DNA from: Nocardioides sp. JQ2195
GTDB lineage: Bacteria > Actinomycetota > Actinomycetes > Propionibacteriales > Nocardioidaceae
Direction: 5' to 3'
DNA: 64,000 nucleotides
Assembly (NCBI RefSeq): GCF_012272695.1
Contig: NZ_CP050902.1
Span: forward strand, 4,012,653 to 4,076,652
Part shown: piece by piece, positions 32,765-41,803 of the stretch
Numbering within the stretch: position 1 is the stretch's first letter
Layout: each line of letters opens with the position of its first letter
Notes under the pieces: generated by a model
Seen by the model: the letters and a program-made list of their open reading frames with translations, nothing else
The model's database searches: none
What the model was told of the DNA's origin: nothing
Translations under genes and position numbers: made by a program

Positions 32765-33378
32765 GAGAGGGCCTCCGAGTCGGCTCCGATGAGGGCGATC
32801 CGTAGCTTCGCCAAGCAGCGACTGCGCGTGGGGCCGATGCTGCCCACGGGCATGTCCAGCGTCTCGGCCACCTGGGTGTAGTTGGGCCGGTTCTCGAACG
32901 CGACGATCCGCAGCAGGCGGCGGCAACGCTCCGGGAGACCGTCCACCGCCCGCCACAACCGGTCCTGCTCGTCGGACTCCACGGCCTCGGACTCGGCCGA
33001 GCGTTGCCGCGGCAGGTGCACGGCGATGTCCTCGTCGTCGACCGGGATCGACTTCGCCTTCACCTTCGACAACCGCCAGGCCTCGCGCCGGGCCGTGGTG
33101 GTCAACCATCCGCCGACCGCGACGGGGTCGTCGATCGCGTCCCGGCGACGTACCAGCGCCAGCCAGGTGGTCTGCACGACGTCCTCGGCGAGGTCCGGAG
33201 GCAGGCGATAGGCCCGCACCACGTGCCACAGCACCGGGGTCATCACCTCCACCAGGCCGTGCAGCCCGGCTTCGCCGGTGTCGCCCTCGGACCAGCCACG
33301 GAAGCAGGAGGCAGCGTCCGCCCAGACCTGACCGGCCGGGCGCGCCGAGTCACGCGGAGGGGAGCTCATCACCTGCAT
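32761..33378 (-). CDS. RNA polymerase sigma factor, ECF-like
   Basis: About 205 residues with sigma region 2 (VMTPVLWHVVRAYRLPPDLA, EDVVQTTWLALVRR) and region 4 (LPERCRRLLRIVAFENRPNY, then VAETLDMPVGSIGPTRSRCL). It lacks a C-terminal extension. It heads the operon that also encodes the small regulator, subtilase and CHAT protein, so it probably turns on its own operon. The ATG at 33378 is taken; GTG 33387 and ATG 33369 are alternatives, and an 18-bp palindrome covers the GTG. Confidence 0.87.
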   Translation of the reverse strand: MQVMSSPPRDSARPAGQVWADAASCFRGWSEGDTGEAGLHGLVEVMTPVLWHVVRAYRLPPDLAEDVVQTTWLALVRRRDAIDDPVAVGGWLTTTARREAWRLSKVKAKSIPVDDEDIAVHLPRQRSAESEAVESDEQDRLWRAVDGLPERCRRLLRIVAFENRPNYTQVAETLDMPVGSIGPTRSRCLAKLRIALIGADSEALS

Positions 33379-33384
33379 TGTGGT

Positions 33385-33402
33385 CACACCAGTACAGGTG
33401 TG
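33385..33402. promoter_or_regulatory. 18-bp inverted repeat at the head of the sigma-protease operon
   Basis: CACACCAGTACAGGTGTG has perfect 6-bp arms around a 6-bp centre, 7 bp upstream of the ATG at 33378. It could be an operator for the sigma/subtilase/CHAT operon. Confidence 0.55.
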
Positions 33403-33563
33403 TCAGCACCTTCTGCAGATACCTCTGCGCCAGAAGTTCTTCCGATCCGTGTATCTGGCCGGCAGCGGGGTACTCCTGAGCCGACGAACGGGGCAACCGG
33501 GGACCGGCAGGTGCCGGGGCACACATCGAGTGACGTGGGGGTTCACTCGGCCGTGCCGCCCGG

Positions 33564-33569
33564 TAGCCT
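33564..33569 (+). promoter_or_regulatory. -10 box of the FemX-like gene
   Basis: TAGCCT ends 7 nt before GTG 33577 and no ribosome site is present, so the transcript is probably leaderless. Confidence 0.45.
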
Positions 33570-33576
33570 CGGCCGC

Positions 33577-34773
33577 GTGTCTTCCTCCACCGCCGCCCCG
33601 CTGACCGTCCGCACCATCTCGGCCGACGACCACCTGACCTTCCTGCGCGACCAGCGCTCGGCCAGCTTCCTGCAGACGCCCGCCTGGGGACAGGTGAAGG
33701 CCGAGTGGCGCCGGGAGTCGATCGGGTGGTTTCGGGACGCCTCGTCCCTCGGTTCCTCGACCCGGGGGTCGGGAGGCGAGGAGATGGTCGGCGCGGCGCT
33801 GGTGCTCTACCGCCAGCTGCCCAAGGTGAAGCGCTACCTGGCCTATCTCCCGGAGGGCCCGGTCATCGACTGGTCGGCCCCCAACCTCGCCTGCTGGCTG
33901 GCACCGATGGTCACCCACGTGCGCAAGGCCGGGGCGTTCGGCGTACGCATGGGTCCCCCGGTGGTCACCGCCCGCTGGTCGGCCGCCCAGGTCAAGGAGG
34001 GCATCGCGGACGACGCCGTACGCCGACTGGGCGAGGTCGCGCCGCTGGAGCGCGACCAGGTCGGCGCGCAGGTGGTCAGCCAGCTCAACGAGCTCGGCTG
34101 GAAGCAGCTGGTCGCCGAGGGCGGCTTCGCGGCCGGGCAGCCGCAGTTCAACTTCGTGATCCCGCTGCGCCACGAGGACGGCTCTGCGCGCACCGAGGAC
34201 GACGTGCTCAAGGGGATGAACCAGCAGTGGCGTCGCAACATCAAGAAGGCCGCCAAGTCGGGGGTCGAGGTCACCCGTGGCGACGTGTCCTCCGCGGCCG
34301 ACCTGGCGGCGTTCCACGACCTCTACGTGCACACCGCGCAGCGCGACCACTTCACACCGCGACCCCTGTCCTACTTCAGGACCATGTTCGACGCCCTCTC
34401 CGGGCAGGGCGAGGGCAACGAGATCCGGCTCTACCTCGCCCGGCACGAGGGTGACCTAGTGGCGGCGACGATCTGGATCCGCGTCGGTGCCCACACCTGG
34501 TACTCCTACGGCGCCTCGTCCACCGAGAAGCGTGACGTCCGCGGGTCGAACGCCGCCCAGTGGGCGATGATCCAGGACTCGCTGGCCGCCGGGGCCGACG
34601 TCTACGACCTGCGCGGGATCACCGACACCCTCGACGCCGACGACAGCCACGTCGGGCTGATCCAGTTCAAGGTCGGCACCGGTGGCGAGGCCGTCGAGTA
34701 CGCCGGCGAGTGGGACTTCGCGATCAACCGGGCGATCCACAAGCTCTTCGAGCTCTACATGAGCAGGCGGTGA
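33577..34773 (+). CDS. FemX/FemAB-family peptidyltransferase
   Basis: 398 residues with two GNAT-like lobes. SASFLQTPAWGQVKAEWRRE near the N-terminus, GMNQQWRRNIKKAAKSGVEV in the middle and GSNAAQWAMIQDSLAAGADV near the C-terminus mark FemABX proteins, which add amino acids from aminoacyl-tRNA to the peptidoglycan stem peptide. GTG 33577 is chosen from the -10 box and from the beginning of homologous sequence. It is followed after 4 bp by the alanine-racemase-like gene, suggesting shared work on wall precursors. Confidence 0.88.
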   Translation: MSSSTAAPLTVRTISADDHLTFLRDQRSASFLQTPAWGQVKAEWRRESIGWFRDASSLGSSTRGSGGEEMVGAALVLYRQLPKVKRYLAYLPEGPVIDWSAPNLACWLAPMVTHVRKAGAFGVRMGPPVVTARWSAAQVKEGIADDAVRRLGEVAPLERDQVGAQVVSQLNELGWKQLVAEGGFAAGQPQFNFVIPLRHEDGSARTEDDVLKGMNQQWRRNIKKAAKSGVEVTRGDVSSAADLAAFHDLYVHTAQRDHFTPRPLSYFRTMFDALSGQGEGNEIRLYLARHEGDLVAATIWIRVGAHTWYSYGASSTEKRDVRGSNAAQWAMIQDSLAAGADVYDLRGITDTLDADDSHVGLIQFKVGTGGEAVEYAGEWDFAINRAIHKLFELYMSRR

Positions 34774-34777
34774 CGCG

Positions 34778-35821
34778 ATGTCCCTGACCCTCTACGTCGA
34801 CGCGGCCCGGTTCCGCGCCAACCAGCACCGCATCCTGGCCACCCAGCCCGAGGTGGTGCCGGTGGCCAAGGGGAACGGCTACGGCCTGGGCAACGCCCAG
34901 CTGGCCGTCGAGGCGCGGCACCTCGGTGTCGACACGCTGGCCGTGGGCACCTACGCCGAGATCGCCGACGTGGAGAACGCGTTCCCCGGGTCGTTGCTGG
35001 TGCTCACCCCGTGGCGCTCCTTCGAGGCTCCCGCCGAGCCGAACCCGCGGTTGATCCACACCGTCGGACGCGTCGAGGACCTGGTCGGGCTGCTGCAACG
35101 CGACCCCGAGGCCCGCTTCGTCCTGGAGCGGATGACCTCCATGCTCCGCCACGGCTTCCAGCCCCGCGAGCTGCGCGAGGCGGGCGACCTGCTGCGCTCA
35201 CACCCGCAGGCCCGCTTCGAAGGCGTCGCCTTCCACCTGCCCATGGAGGGTGCCTCCCACCTCTCCGAGGTGCAGCGCCTGATGACCGATGCGGTCGCCG
35301 CGGGACTTCCGCCCACCACCATCTGGGTCAGCCACCTCAGCGACTCCGAGCTGGTCCAGCTGGTCCGCACCTGGCCCGACTACACGATCCGACCGCGCAT
35401 CGGCACCGACCTGTGGCTGGGTGACCGCGGTGCCTTGCAGGTGCGCTCGACCGTGCTCGACGTGCACCACGTCGAGAAGGGCGACCTCTTCGGCTACCGG
35501 GGACGTACGGCGCCCAAGGCCGGCACGATCCTCGTCGTCAGCGGAGGCACTGCGCACGGCATCGGTCTCGAGTCACCGACCGGTGCGAGCACGATCAAGG
35601 CCCGGGCCGGCGCGATCGCCCGCGGCGGCATGGATGCAGCCGGCTTCGTTCGGTCGCCGTACAGCATCGGCGGCAAGCAGCGGCTCTTCGCCGAGCCGCC
35701 CCACATGCAGGCCAGCATGCTGTTCAGCCCGCTCGGTGCTCCGGTGCCCGCGGTGGGCGACGAGATCGACGTGCGGGTCCGCTACACCGCGACGTCGTTC
35801 GACCGGGTCGTCATCGCCTGA
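34778..35821 (+). CDS. alanine racemase-like PLP protein
   Basis: 347-residue fold-type III PLP enzyme. LYVDAARFRANQHRILA is the first barrel strand and helix and VAKGNGYGLG carries the PLP lysine (KxNxYG pattern as in alanine racemase). The C-terminal beta domain has VEKGDLFGYRGRTAPKAGTI. It is shorter and more divergent than housekeeping Alr, so the substrate may differ. It is nearly fused to the FemX gene (4 bp), which suggests D-amino-acid supply or editing for peptidoglycan; the link is inference. Confidence 0.82.
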   Translation: MSLTLYVDAARFRANQHRILATQPEVVPVAKGNGYGLGNAQLAVEARHLGVDTLAVGTYAEIADVENAFPGSLLVLTPWRSFEAPAEPNPRLIHTVGRVEDLVGLLQRDPEARFVLERMTSMLRHGFQPRELREAGDLLRSHPQARFEGVAFHLPMEGASHLSEVQRLMTDAVAAGLPPTTIWVSHLSDSELVQLVRTWPDYTIRPRIGTDLWLGDRGALQVRSTVLDVHHVEKGDLFGYRGRTAPKAGTILVVSGGTAHGIGLESPTGASTIKARAGAIARGGMDAAGFVRSPYSIGGKQRLFAEPPHMQASMLFSPLGAPVPAVGDEIDVRVRYTATSFDRVVIA

Positions 35822-35853
35822 CCCTGCGGCACCCGTCGATGACCACCCGCCGG

Positions 35854-37197
35854 TCAACGCCGTTCGCAACCCCTCGACGACTCGACTCGACACACGTCGT
35901 TGCCTCGACGCCCACGGGCCACATCGCTTCCCGGGCCGCCGATGAGCACGTCCGGCATGAGTCCACCGAGGAGACGATCGTCTCCGCGGCCTCCGCGGAT
36001 CGGGATGTCCGCGGCATCGCCCATGTAACCGCAGGAGTTCTCCTGGATCCGCAGGTAGGCCAGGGTGTCGTCCCCGCCCCGACCCTTGACCGAGCCCTTG
36101 CAGGCGTTCCACCCGATCTCGTCATTCCGCCGTGTCCCGAGGACTCGGGCCCACATGGCAAACACGTGGGTCCGCTCGAAGCCACGCACCGTGGAGGTGG
36201 AGCCCGACTTGCCCGGACGCGTCAACCTGAGACTGCCCGCGGCCAGGTCGAGATCGACGGCGCCTTGGTTGTAGCCGTGCCCGAGCCGCAGCAGGTCGTC
36301 GCCACGCTGGCCGGAGACCCGCATCGCAGTCCCGTCGCGCAGCCTGTCCGTCCGAAGCTGGAGGACGTCATTCCCGTCGCCAAGGGCCACGTGGTCGAGG
36401 GGAACGAGCGTGCTCAGGAACTCGCTCCGGGAGCCTCCGTGGAAGGAGATGCGACTGGAGCGGGCCTGTTGCAACTCGAACCGCTCCAGCGATGTCCACG
36501 TGGCGATCAGCGATCCGTCATGGCTGGCACGGCCCAACGAGTTGTCGAAGACCCACGTTCCACGCGGCTGGAGACGCACGACGGTCAGCTGGTCGGTGCC
36601 GCTTCCTGCCGTCCAGGCCGCCGGCACGAGCGCCCCGGTGACCTCGATCTCGTCAGCGCCGGCCCCCAGGTCGATGCGGTCGCCGTCCGGTCTCGCAGTG
36701 GTGCCACCGGTGAGGACGTAGTCGGCTCCGTCACCCGTGAGGATGCTGTCATGACCTTCGGCCGGGTCGGGCTCGTCCCAGTAACCGGCAGCCTCGACCC
36801 AGTCCCGGCCCGGTCCACCCAGGTAGGTGTCCTCCCCCGTGCCGAGGACGGCCGTGGGGACGACACCTCGCGCGGCTGTGGCGTCGACCGTGTCGTCGCC
36901 AGCCCCTGCCAGGATCTCGACACGACCAGGGTTGTGGGCATCCGCGATGTTCGTGACGCAGATCAGGTCGTCGCCGGCACCGGCGTGGACCTCGGAAGCG
37001 CCCTGGGTGACGATCACATCCACCCCGTCGGTGCCGGACACTGTCTGACCGGCTTGGCCGATGATGGTCGGAACCTCACCCCGGCATGACAACGGTTCAG
37101 CCTGCGCGGGGCTCCCGGCGGAGACAGGCGCGAGGATGAGAGCCACCGCAAGGGCGTTCACACCCGCTGCTGCGAGGCGACGATGCAACCCGCTCAT
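35854..37197 (-). CDS. secreted protein with RTX-like calcium-binding repeats
   Basis: 447 residues. The signal peptide is LAAAGVNALAVALILAPVSA followed by GSPAQAEP. Repeats of the type G-x-G-x-D-x occur throughout (GAGDDLI, GAGDDTVD, GPGRDW, GDGADYV, GAGADEIE, GDGNDVL, GRGGDDTL, GGRGDDRLLGG), forming parallel beta rolls that bind calcium. No enzymatic domain is seen. ATG 37197 has AGG 6 nt upstream. Actinobacterial relatives are exported by Sec, not by a type I system. Its role, perhaps surface coat or adhesion, is unknown. Confidence 0.83.
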   Translation of the reverse strand: MSGLHRRLAAAGVNALAVALILAPVSAGSPAQAEPLSCRGEVPTIIGQAGQTVSGTDGVDVIVTQGASEVHAGAGDDLICVTNIADAHNPGRVEILAGAGDDTVDATAARGVVPTAVLGTGEDTYLGGPGRDWVEAAGYWDEPDPAEGHDSILTGDGADYVLTGGTTARPDGDRIDLGAGADEIEVTGALVPAAWTAGSGTDQLTVVRLQPRGTWVFDNSLGRASHDGSLIATWTSLERFELQQARSSRISFHGGSRSEFLSTLVPLDHVALGDGNDVLQLRTDRLRDGTAMRVSGQRGDDLLRLGHGYNQGAVDLDLAAGSLRLTRPGKSGSTSTVRGFERTHVFAMWARVLGTRRNDEIGWNACKGSVKGRGGDDTLAYLRIQENSCGYMGDAADIPIRGGRGDDRLLGGLMPDVLIGGPGSDVARGRRGNDVCRVESSRGCERR

Positions 37198-37232
37198 GGC
37201 CCACCTCACTTCCTCCGTTTCCTCGACTCACC

Positions 37233-38678
37233 CTAGGAGGCCCGGGGCGAGTGCGTGGCCGAATCGTGAAGTCGCCGGGAGCGTGGAGGCTCGACTCCTT
37301 GGTGCCGCACCCGGTCGTGGCGCGGCACCAGGATGTCGCGGACGACGATCGCGACCAGATAGACCTCGCACGCCATCCGGAGCACGATCGCCAGCCAGTA
37401 GAAGCCGGCGTGGTCCCCCGAGCCGGGCTGCAGGAAACCGCCGAGATACCACCAGACAGCGCAGAAGTAGAGGAGCTCACCGGACTGCCAGATGATCTGG
37501 TCGCGCCACCGCGGACGGGCCAGCACGGCCAGGGGCAGCAGCCAGAGCACGTACTGCGGTGAGTAGACCTTGTTGACCAGCAGGAAGCCGGCCACCACGA
37601 GGAAGCCCAGCTGGGCCAGCCGTGGCGTCTGGGGGGCGAGCAGCCCGATCACCAGGACCGCCGCGCACCAACCGATGAAGAAGATCCACGAGGCCTTGTT
37701 GATCTCGTGGTCGCTGAAGTCGTGACCGGCTTGGCTGAGCACCAGCCAGAGGCTCCCGAGGTCCGCACCCCGCTCGGAGTTGAAGGTCCAGAAGACCTTC
37801 CACTCATCGGGCCCCGAGACGTACGCCGGCGCGTTGGCCAGCACCCAGGCCCCGGCCGCCGCGACGGTCGCGGCGAAGAAGTCGGTCCATGCCCGTCGCC
37901 GCAGGCAGATGACCAGCACCCCGCCGAGGAGGAACAGCGGGTAGAGCTTCGTGGCCGTGCCGAGGCCGATCAGGACGCCGGTCAGCACGGGCTTGTCGCG
38001 CGACCACGCCCAGAGCGCCCCGGCCACCAACGCCACCGCCAACACGTCCCAGTTGACCAGGCCGTTGAACACCAGCACCGGCGAGAGCGCGTAGGGCAGG
38101 GCATCCCACGGCCGTCGCCGGTTCGTGCGGGCGAGGAACCACGCGCCGAGGAGTGCCGCCCCGCCGAGGACCACCGCGGTCACCGCCACGTAGTTGTTGC
38201 GTTCCTCCAGCACCTGGGGGTCGCCGTAGAGATCTCCCACCGGCACTTCCGGCCGGTCGCTGATGTCGGGTGAGCCACTCACCCAGTGCGTGACCCAGGC
38301 GGTGCCCCAGGCGAAGTAGGAGATGCCGACGGGATACTCCATCACGTCGAACCGGGCCCGGGTCTCCTCGTCGTCGGAGTAGGGCCAGTTCAGCTCGACG
38401 AAGCCGCGGCCGACGTACAGGTAGGGCACGTCGGAGTAGCACATCCGGGAGTAGCGGGTGTCGTTGTCGGTCCACTGGGTGTCCCAGCACGGCACCTTCT
38501 GCAGCATCCCGAAGACGAACATCACCGCCGTGATGGCGAGCAGCACGCGCACCGGCGTCCACCACCGGTGAGGCGCGGCGTGGTCACCCACGGGGCCGCC
38601 GATGCCCTCGCTCAACGCCGCCGCGGCCGGGTCCTCCCGGGACGGCGCGGCGACGTCGTCGGGGTGTGCGCCACTCAC
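37233..38678 (-). CDS. GT87 / DUF2029 polyprenyl-sugar-dependent glycosyltransferase
   Basis: 481-residue membrane protein with about ten hydrophobic helices. After the first helix comes WTDNDTRYSRMCYSD with acidic residues expected in the catalytic loop of GT-C enzymes, then VLVFNGLVNWDVLAV, GLGTATKLYPLFLLGG and VNKVYSPQYVLWLLP, typical of DUF2029/GT87. Such enzymes transfer mannose or arabinose from lipid carriers outside the membrane. It follows the penicillin-binding protein by 7 bp, as does Rv0051 behind ponA1, so a role in envelope glycosylation is likely. Confidence 0.88.
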   Translation of the reverse strand: MSGAHPDDVAAPSREDPAAAALSEGIGGPVGDHAAPHRWWTPVRVLLAITAVMFVFGMLQKVPCWDTQWTDNDTRYSRMCYSDVPYLYVGRGFVELNWPYSDDEETRARFDVMEYPVGISYFAWGTAWVTHWVSGSPDISDRPEVPVGDLYGDPQVLEERNNYVAVTAVVLGGAALLGAWFLARTNRRRPWDALPYALSPVLVFNGLVNWDVLAVALVAGALWAWSRDKPVLTGVLIGLGTATKLYPLFLLGGVLVICLRRRAWTDFFAATVAAAGAWVLANAPAYVSGPDEWKVFWTFNSERGADLGSLWLVLSQAGHDFSDHEINKASWIFFIGWCAAVLVIGLLAPQTPRLAQLGFLVVAGFLLVNKVYSPQYVLWLLPLAVLARPRWRDQIIWQSGELLYFCAVWWYLGGFLQPGSGDHAGFYWLAIVLRMACEVYLVAIVVRDILVPRHDRVRHQGVEPPRSRRLHDSATHSPRAS

Positions 38679-38685
38679 CCCCGCG

Positions 38686-40950
38686 TCACCCGCCGTCGGA
38701 AGCTGGCTTCGGGCTCGACTTCGGCTTGGTGGTCGTCGAGTCGGTCGGCTCGGACGGCCCTGTCGGGATGGGATTCGAGGGGCTGTCGCTCGTTGAGGGA
38801 TCCTCAGTCGGCGGGGGTGTCGTCTTCGATGGCTTCGGCTTCTCCGGCTCCTCGGTCTTGGTCGGCTTCGGCTCGGGCTTCTTGGTCTCCGGCTTCTTGG
38901 TCTTCGGGGGCGGCGGGGGCGGGGTGTAGGGGGCGTGGCCCTCGTCGGGCGCCTCCCCGTCGACGAACACCGGCTCCGGGAAGTCCTCGACCTCGAGGCC
39001 GTCCATCAGCCGCGACATGATCGCGGTCCAGGTCTGGGTCGGGTAGGTCGCGCCGTAGAACGGCTCGAGGTAGCCCTCGAGGCTCTCGTTGCCCCGGCCA
39101 CGGACGTACATCACCGCGGTGGACATCTGCGGTGTGTAGCCGACGAACCACGAGGAGGAGACCTCGTCGTCGCCGTTGGTCGCGGTGCCCGTCTTCCCGG
39201 CGGCGGGGCGACCCAGGGACTGGGCGTTGGCGCCGGTCCCGGTGGTGACCACCTGCTGCAGCGAGTAGGAGACGTCGGCCGCGACGTCCTCGTCGAGCAC
39301 GCGCTCGGTGTGCACCTTGTGACGGTAGAGCTGCTTGCCGTCCTGGTCCTCGACCTTCTCGATCACGTAGACCGGCGCGGCCTCACCACCGTTCGCGATC
39401 GTGGCGTAGCCGTTGGCCATGTTGATCGGGCTGACCGTGGCGGATCCCAGCGCGATGCCCATGTTGGCCTCGAGCCCCGGCGAGTTGTGCAGGTGGTCCA
39501 GGCCGCCGGCGTTCCGCTTCCAGCGCGGGATGCCCATCTTCTGGGACATGTCCAGGATCGCCTCGGGGCCGTTGTCCATCGACTCGGTGAGGTCGGCGAA
39601 GGCCGTGTTGATGGACTCCTCGGTGGCGGTCAGCAGGCTGACCGTGCCGTAGTCGTTGCCCTGGCCGTCGGGTCCGACGCCCTCGTTGCGGGGCCCCTTG
39701 ACGCCGCTCTCGTAGTAGAACGGCGAGTCGCCCTCGAAGGTGTCCTTGAGCGAGAAGCCCTGCTTGATGCCGGCCGCCACCGCGAACGCCTTGAACGTGG
39801 AGCCCGGCTGGCCGCCCGCGACGGCCCAGTTGATCTGCGACTTCAGGTAGTCCTGGCCGCCGTAGAAGCTGCGCAGCGCTCCTGTGCCGGGCTCGACGCT
39901 GGCAGAGGCGACGTGCAGCTCCGGACGGTCGGCCGGGCGGGCCTCGTTGACGCCCTCCTCGGCGTCCCGCATGGCCTGCTGGTCGAGCGTGGTCGTCACC
40001 CGGAGGCCACCACCGTTGATCTGCTGCTCGTCGAAGCCCAGGCGGACGAGCTCCTTCTTGATCAGCTCGAGCATGTGGCCCTTCTGGCCGGCGTACGTCT
40101 GCTCGCTCTTGATCTCGGGGAAGTTGGGCAGCCTGCGCGCGGCCCTGTCGGCCTTGTTCGCACTGATCGCCCCGGTCTTGGCCATCGAGCTGAGCACGTA
40201 GTCGTAGCGACCCTTGAGATCACGCCTGTTCGACTTGCCGTTCGCCGGGTCGAACCGGGTCGGGTTGTTGATCACCGAGGCGAGCACGGCGCTCTGCCGG
40301 AGGGTGAGCTTCTTGGCCGGGACGCCGAAGAACGTCTTGGCGGCAGCGTCGATCCCGTAGGCACCCCGCCCGAAGTAGATGGTGTTGAGGTAGCCCTCGA
40401 GGATCTCCTCCTTGCTCTGCTGGCGCTGCAGCTTGAGCGACATGATCGCCTCCTTCACCTTGCGGGTGTAGGAGCGCTCCTGGCTGAGGTAGAGGATCTT
40501 CACGTACTGCTGGGTGATCGTGGAGGCACCCTGCCTGGCGTTGCCGCTGGCGTTGCTGAACGCGGCGCGCAGGATGCCCTTCGGGTCGATGCCCTTGTCG
40601 GTCCAGAAGCTCTGGTTCTCCGCGGCGACGACGGCCTCCTTGATGGTGCCCGGCATCTCCTTGAGCGGGATCGAGTTGCGGTTCTGCTGGGCGTAGCGCC
40701 CCAGCTCGGTCTTGCCGTCGTCGTAGTAGACGTAGGTCGTCTGGGTCTGGAAGTCGGCGTTCGGGTCCGGGACCTCGATCATGTTGTAGAGGACGACGAA
40801 CGAGATGGCGCCGACCAGGACCAGGACCAGGCCGCTGACGGAGGTCCACTTCAGTGTCTTCTTGAGCCGTCGCTTCACGGTGGAGTCTTGCGGCTTCCCC
40901 GTCGACTTCCTCCTGCTCGCCGACGAGGCAGCCTTGCGCTTTCCAGTCAC
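38686..40950 (-). CDS. class A penicillin-binding protein (PonA1-like)
   Basis: 754-residue bifunctional peptidoglycan synthase. A basic cytoplasmic tail (KRRLKKTLKW) is followed by one membrane helix. The glycosyltransferase domain has AVVAAENQSFW (catalytic Glu), GASTITQQYVK and LEGYLNTIYFGRGAYG. The transpeptidase domain has GGQPGSTFKAF (Ser and Lys of SxxK), ESINTAFADL (SxN) and AAGKTGTATNG (KTG). The C-terminus is a long Pro/Lys/Thr tail. It is cotranscribed with the GT87 gene. PknB-type kinases phosphorylate the tail of mycobacterial PonA1. Confidence 0.95.
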   Translation of the reverse strand: MTGKRKAASSASRRKSTGKPQDSTVKRRLKKTLKWTSVSGLVLVLVGAISFVVLYNMIEVPDPNADFQTQTTYVYYDDGKTELGRYAQQNRNSIPLKEMPGTIKEAVVAAENQSFWTDKGIDPKGILRAAFSNASGNARQGASTITQQYVKILYLSQERSYTRKVKEAIMSLKLQRQQSKEEILEGYLNTIYFGRGAYGIDAAAKTFFGVPAKKLTLRQSAVLASVINNPTRFDPANGKSNRRDLKGRYDYVLSSMAKTGAISANKADRAARRLPNFPEIKSEQTYAGQKGHMLELIKKELVRLGFDEQQINGGGLRVTTTLDQQAMRDAEEGVNEARPADRPELHVASASVEPGTGALRSFYGGQDYLKSQINWAVAGGQPGSTFKAFAVAAGIKQGFSLKDTFEGDSPFYYESGVKGPRNEGVGPDGQGNDYGTVSLLTATEESINTAFADLTESMDNGPEAILDMSQKMGIPRWKRNAGGLDHLHNSPGLEANMGIALGSATVSPINMANGYATIANGGEAAPVYVIEKVEDQDGKQLYRHKVHTERVLDEDVAADVSYSLQQVVTTGTGANAQSLGRPAAGKTGTATNGDDEVSSSWFVGYTPQMSTAVMYVRGRGNESLEGYLEPFYGATYPTQTWTAIMSRLMDGLEVEDFPEPVFVDGEAPDEGHAPYTPPPPPPKTKKPETKKPEPKPTKTEEPEKPKPSKTTPPPTEDPSTSDSPSNPIPTGPSEPTDSTTTKPKSSPKPASDGG

Positions 40951-41093
40951 CTGTGGATCTCCGTGGGGGGTGCGTCGTACCGCAGGGGCACGGGTGCGTC
41001 ATGGACCGATCAGCAAGAGTACGCGGACAGCCCTTGTTCACCCGGATCAGTGACCAGCAACACCCCCGATCGGCAAATATTTAGAACCATGGT

Positions 41094-41111
41094 CGATATA
41101 TCGCTACGATA
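41094..41111 (+). promoter_or_regulatory. overlapping palindromes and -10 box before the PadR gene
   Basis: CGATATATCG (41094-41103) and TATCGCTACGATA (41099-41111) overlap. TACGAT (41105-41110) fits a -10 box ending 6 nt before the GTG. The site is a likely autoregulatory PadR operator on a leaderless promoter. Confidence 0.55.
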
Positions 41112-41116
41112 GGTCG

Positions 41117-41698
41117 GTGGCAAGGCGCGGAGAGACGATCGAGCTGGCAGTCCTCGGACTGCTGCATGAGTCACCCATGCACGGATACGAGCTCCGCAAG
41201 CGCCTGAACCTCATGCTCGGGTGGGGCCGGGTGCTGTCCTACGGCTCGCTCTACCCGGCGCTGAAGAAGATGCTGCGGGCCTCGTGGATCGAGGAACGCA
41301 CCGTCAAGAATCCGGCCGCGGTCACCACCCGGCGTCCGCGGATCGTCTACCAGCTGACCGAGACGGGCGACAAGGAGTTCGTCCGCCTGATGTCGGAGGT
41401 GGGTCCCACCGCGTGGGAGGACGACAACTTCGACATCCGGTTCGCCTTCTTCGGGCGCACCGACATGGAGATCCGGCTGCGCGTCCTGGAGGGTCGTCGT
41501 ACCCGCCTGCAGGAGCGTCTCGAGAAGGTGCAGTCCCAGCTCCAGCTCACCCAGAAGGAGATGGACCAGTACGCCTCCGAGCTGCAGCGCCACGGCGTCG
41601 AGTCGGTCGAGCGTGAGGTCCGCTGGCTCTCCGACCTGATCAACGCTGAGCGCAGGCAACAGTCGGTCGAGCCGGTGCCCCGGCCCGAGAAGACCTGA
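41117..41698 (+). CDS. PadR family transcriptional regulator
   Basis: 193 residues. The winged helix reads ELAVLGLLHESPMHGYELRK, then GRVLSYGSLYPALKKMLRASW, then RPRIVYQLTETGDKEF, the PadR signature. The C-terminal half is a coiled helical dimerisation region (RRTRLQERLEKVQSQLQLTQ). It lies 105 bp upstream of ino1 in the same direction, as Rv0047c lies beside ino1 in mycobacteria, so it may govern inositol supply. The palindromes in front suggest self-control. GTG start set by the -10 box. Confidence 0.92.
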   Translation: MARRGETIELAVLGLLHESPMHGYELRKRLNLMLGWGRVLSYGSLYPALKKMLRASWIEERTVKNPAAVTTRRPRIVYQLTETGDKEFVRLMSEVGPTAWEDDNFDIRFAFFGRTDMEIRLRVLEGRRTRLQERLEKVQSQLQLTQKEMDQYASELQRHGVESVEREVRWLSDLINAERRQQSVEPVPRPEKT

Positions 41699-41803
41699 GC
41701 CCCGCAGCAGTCCGCCACAGCAGTCGTCACAAGATCGTCAAGCACCACCGGCATCAGAACACAGGGCATCACAGCCACAACCAGAGCAGGAAGAGGAAAA
41801 CCG

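Noticed and set aside
28295..32881. A 1528-codon open frame on the plus strand
   Set aside because: It lies antisense to the CHAT, subtilase and regulator genes, whose catalytic motifs are clear. High GC leaves antisense frames open; its protein is Arg/Gly/His-rich without any domain.
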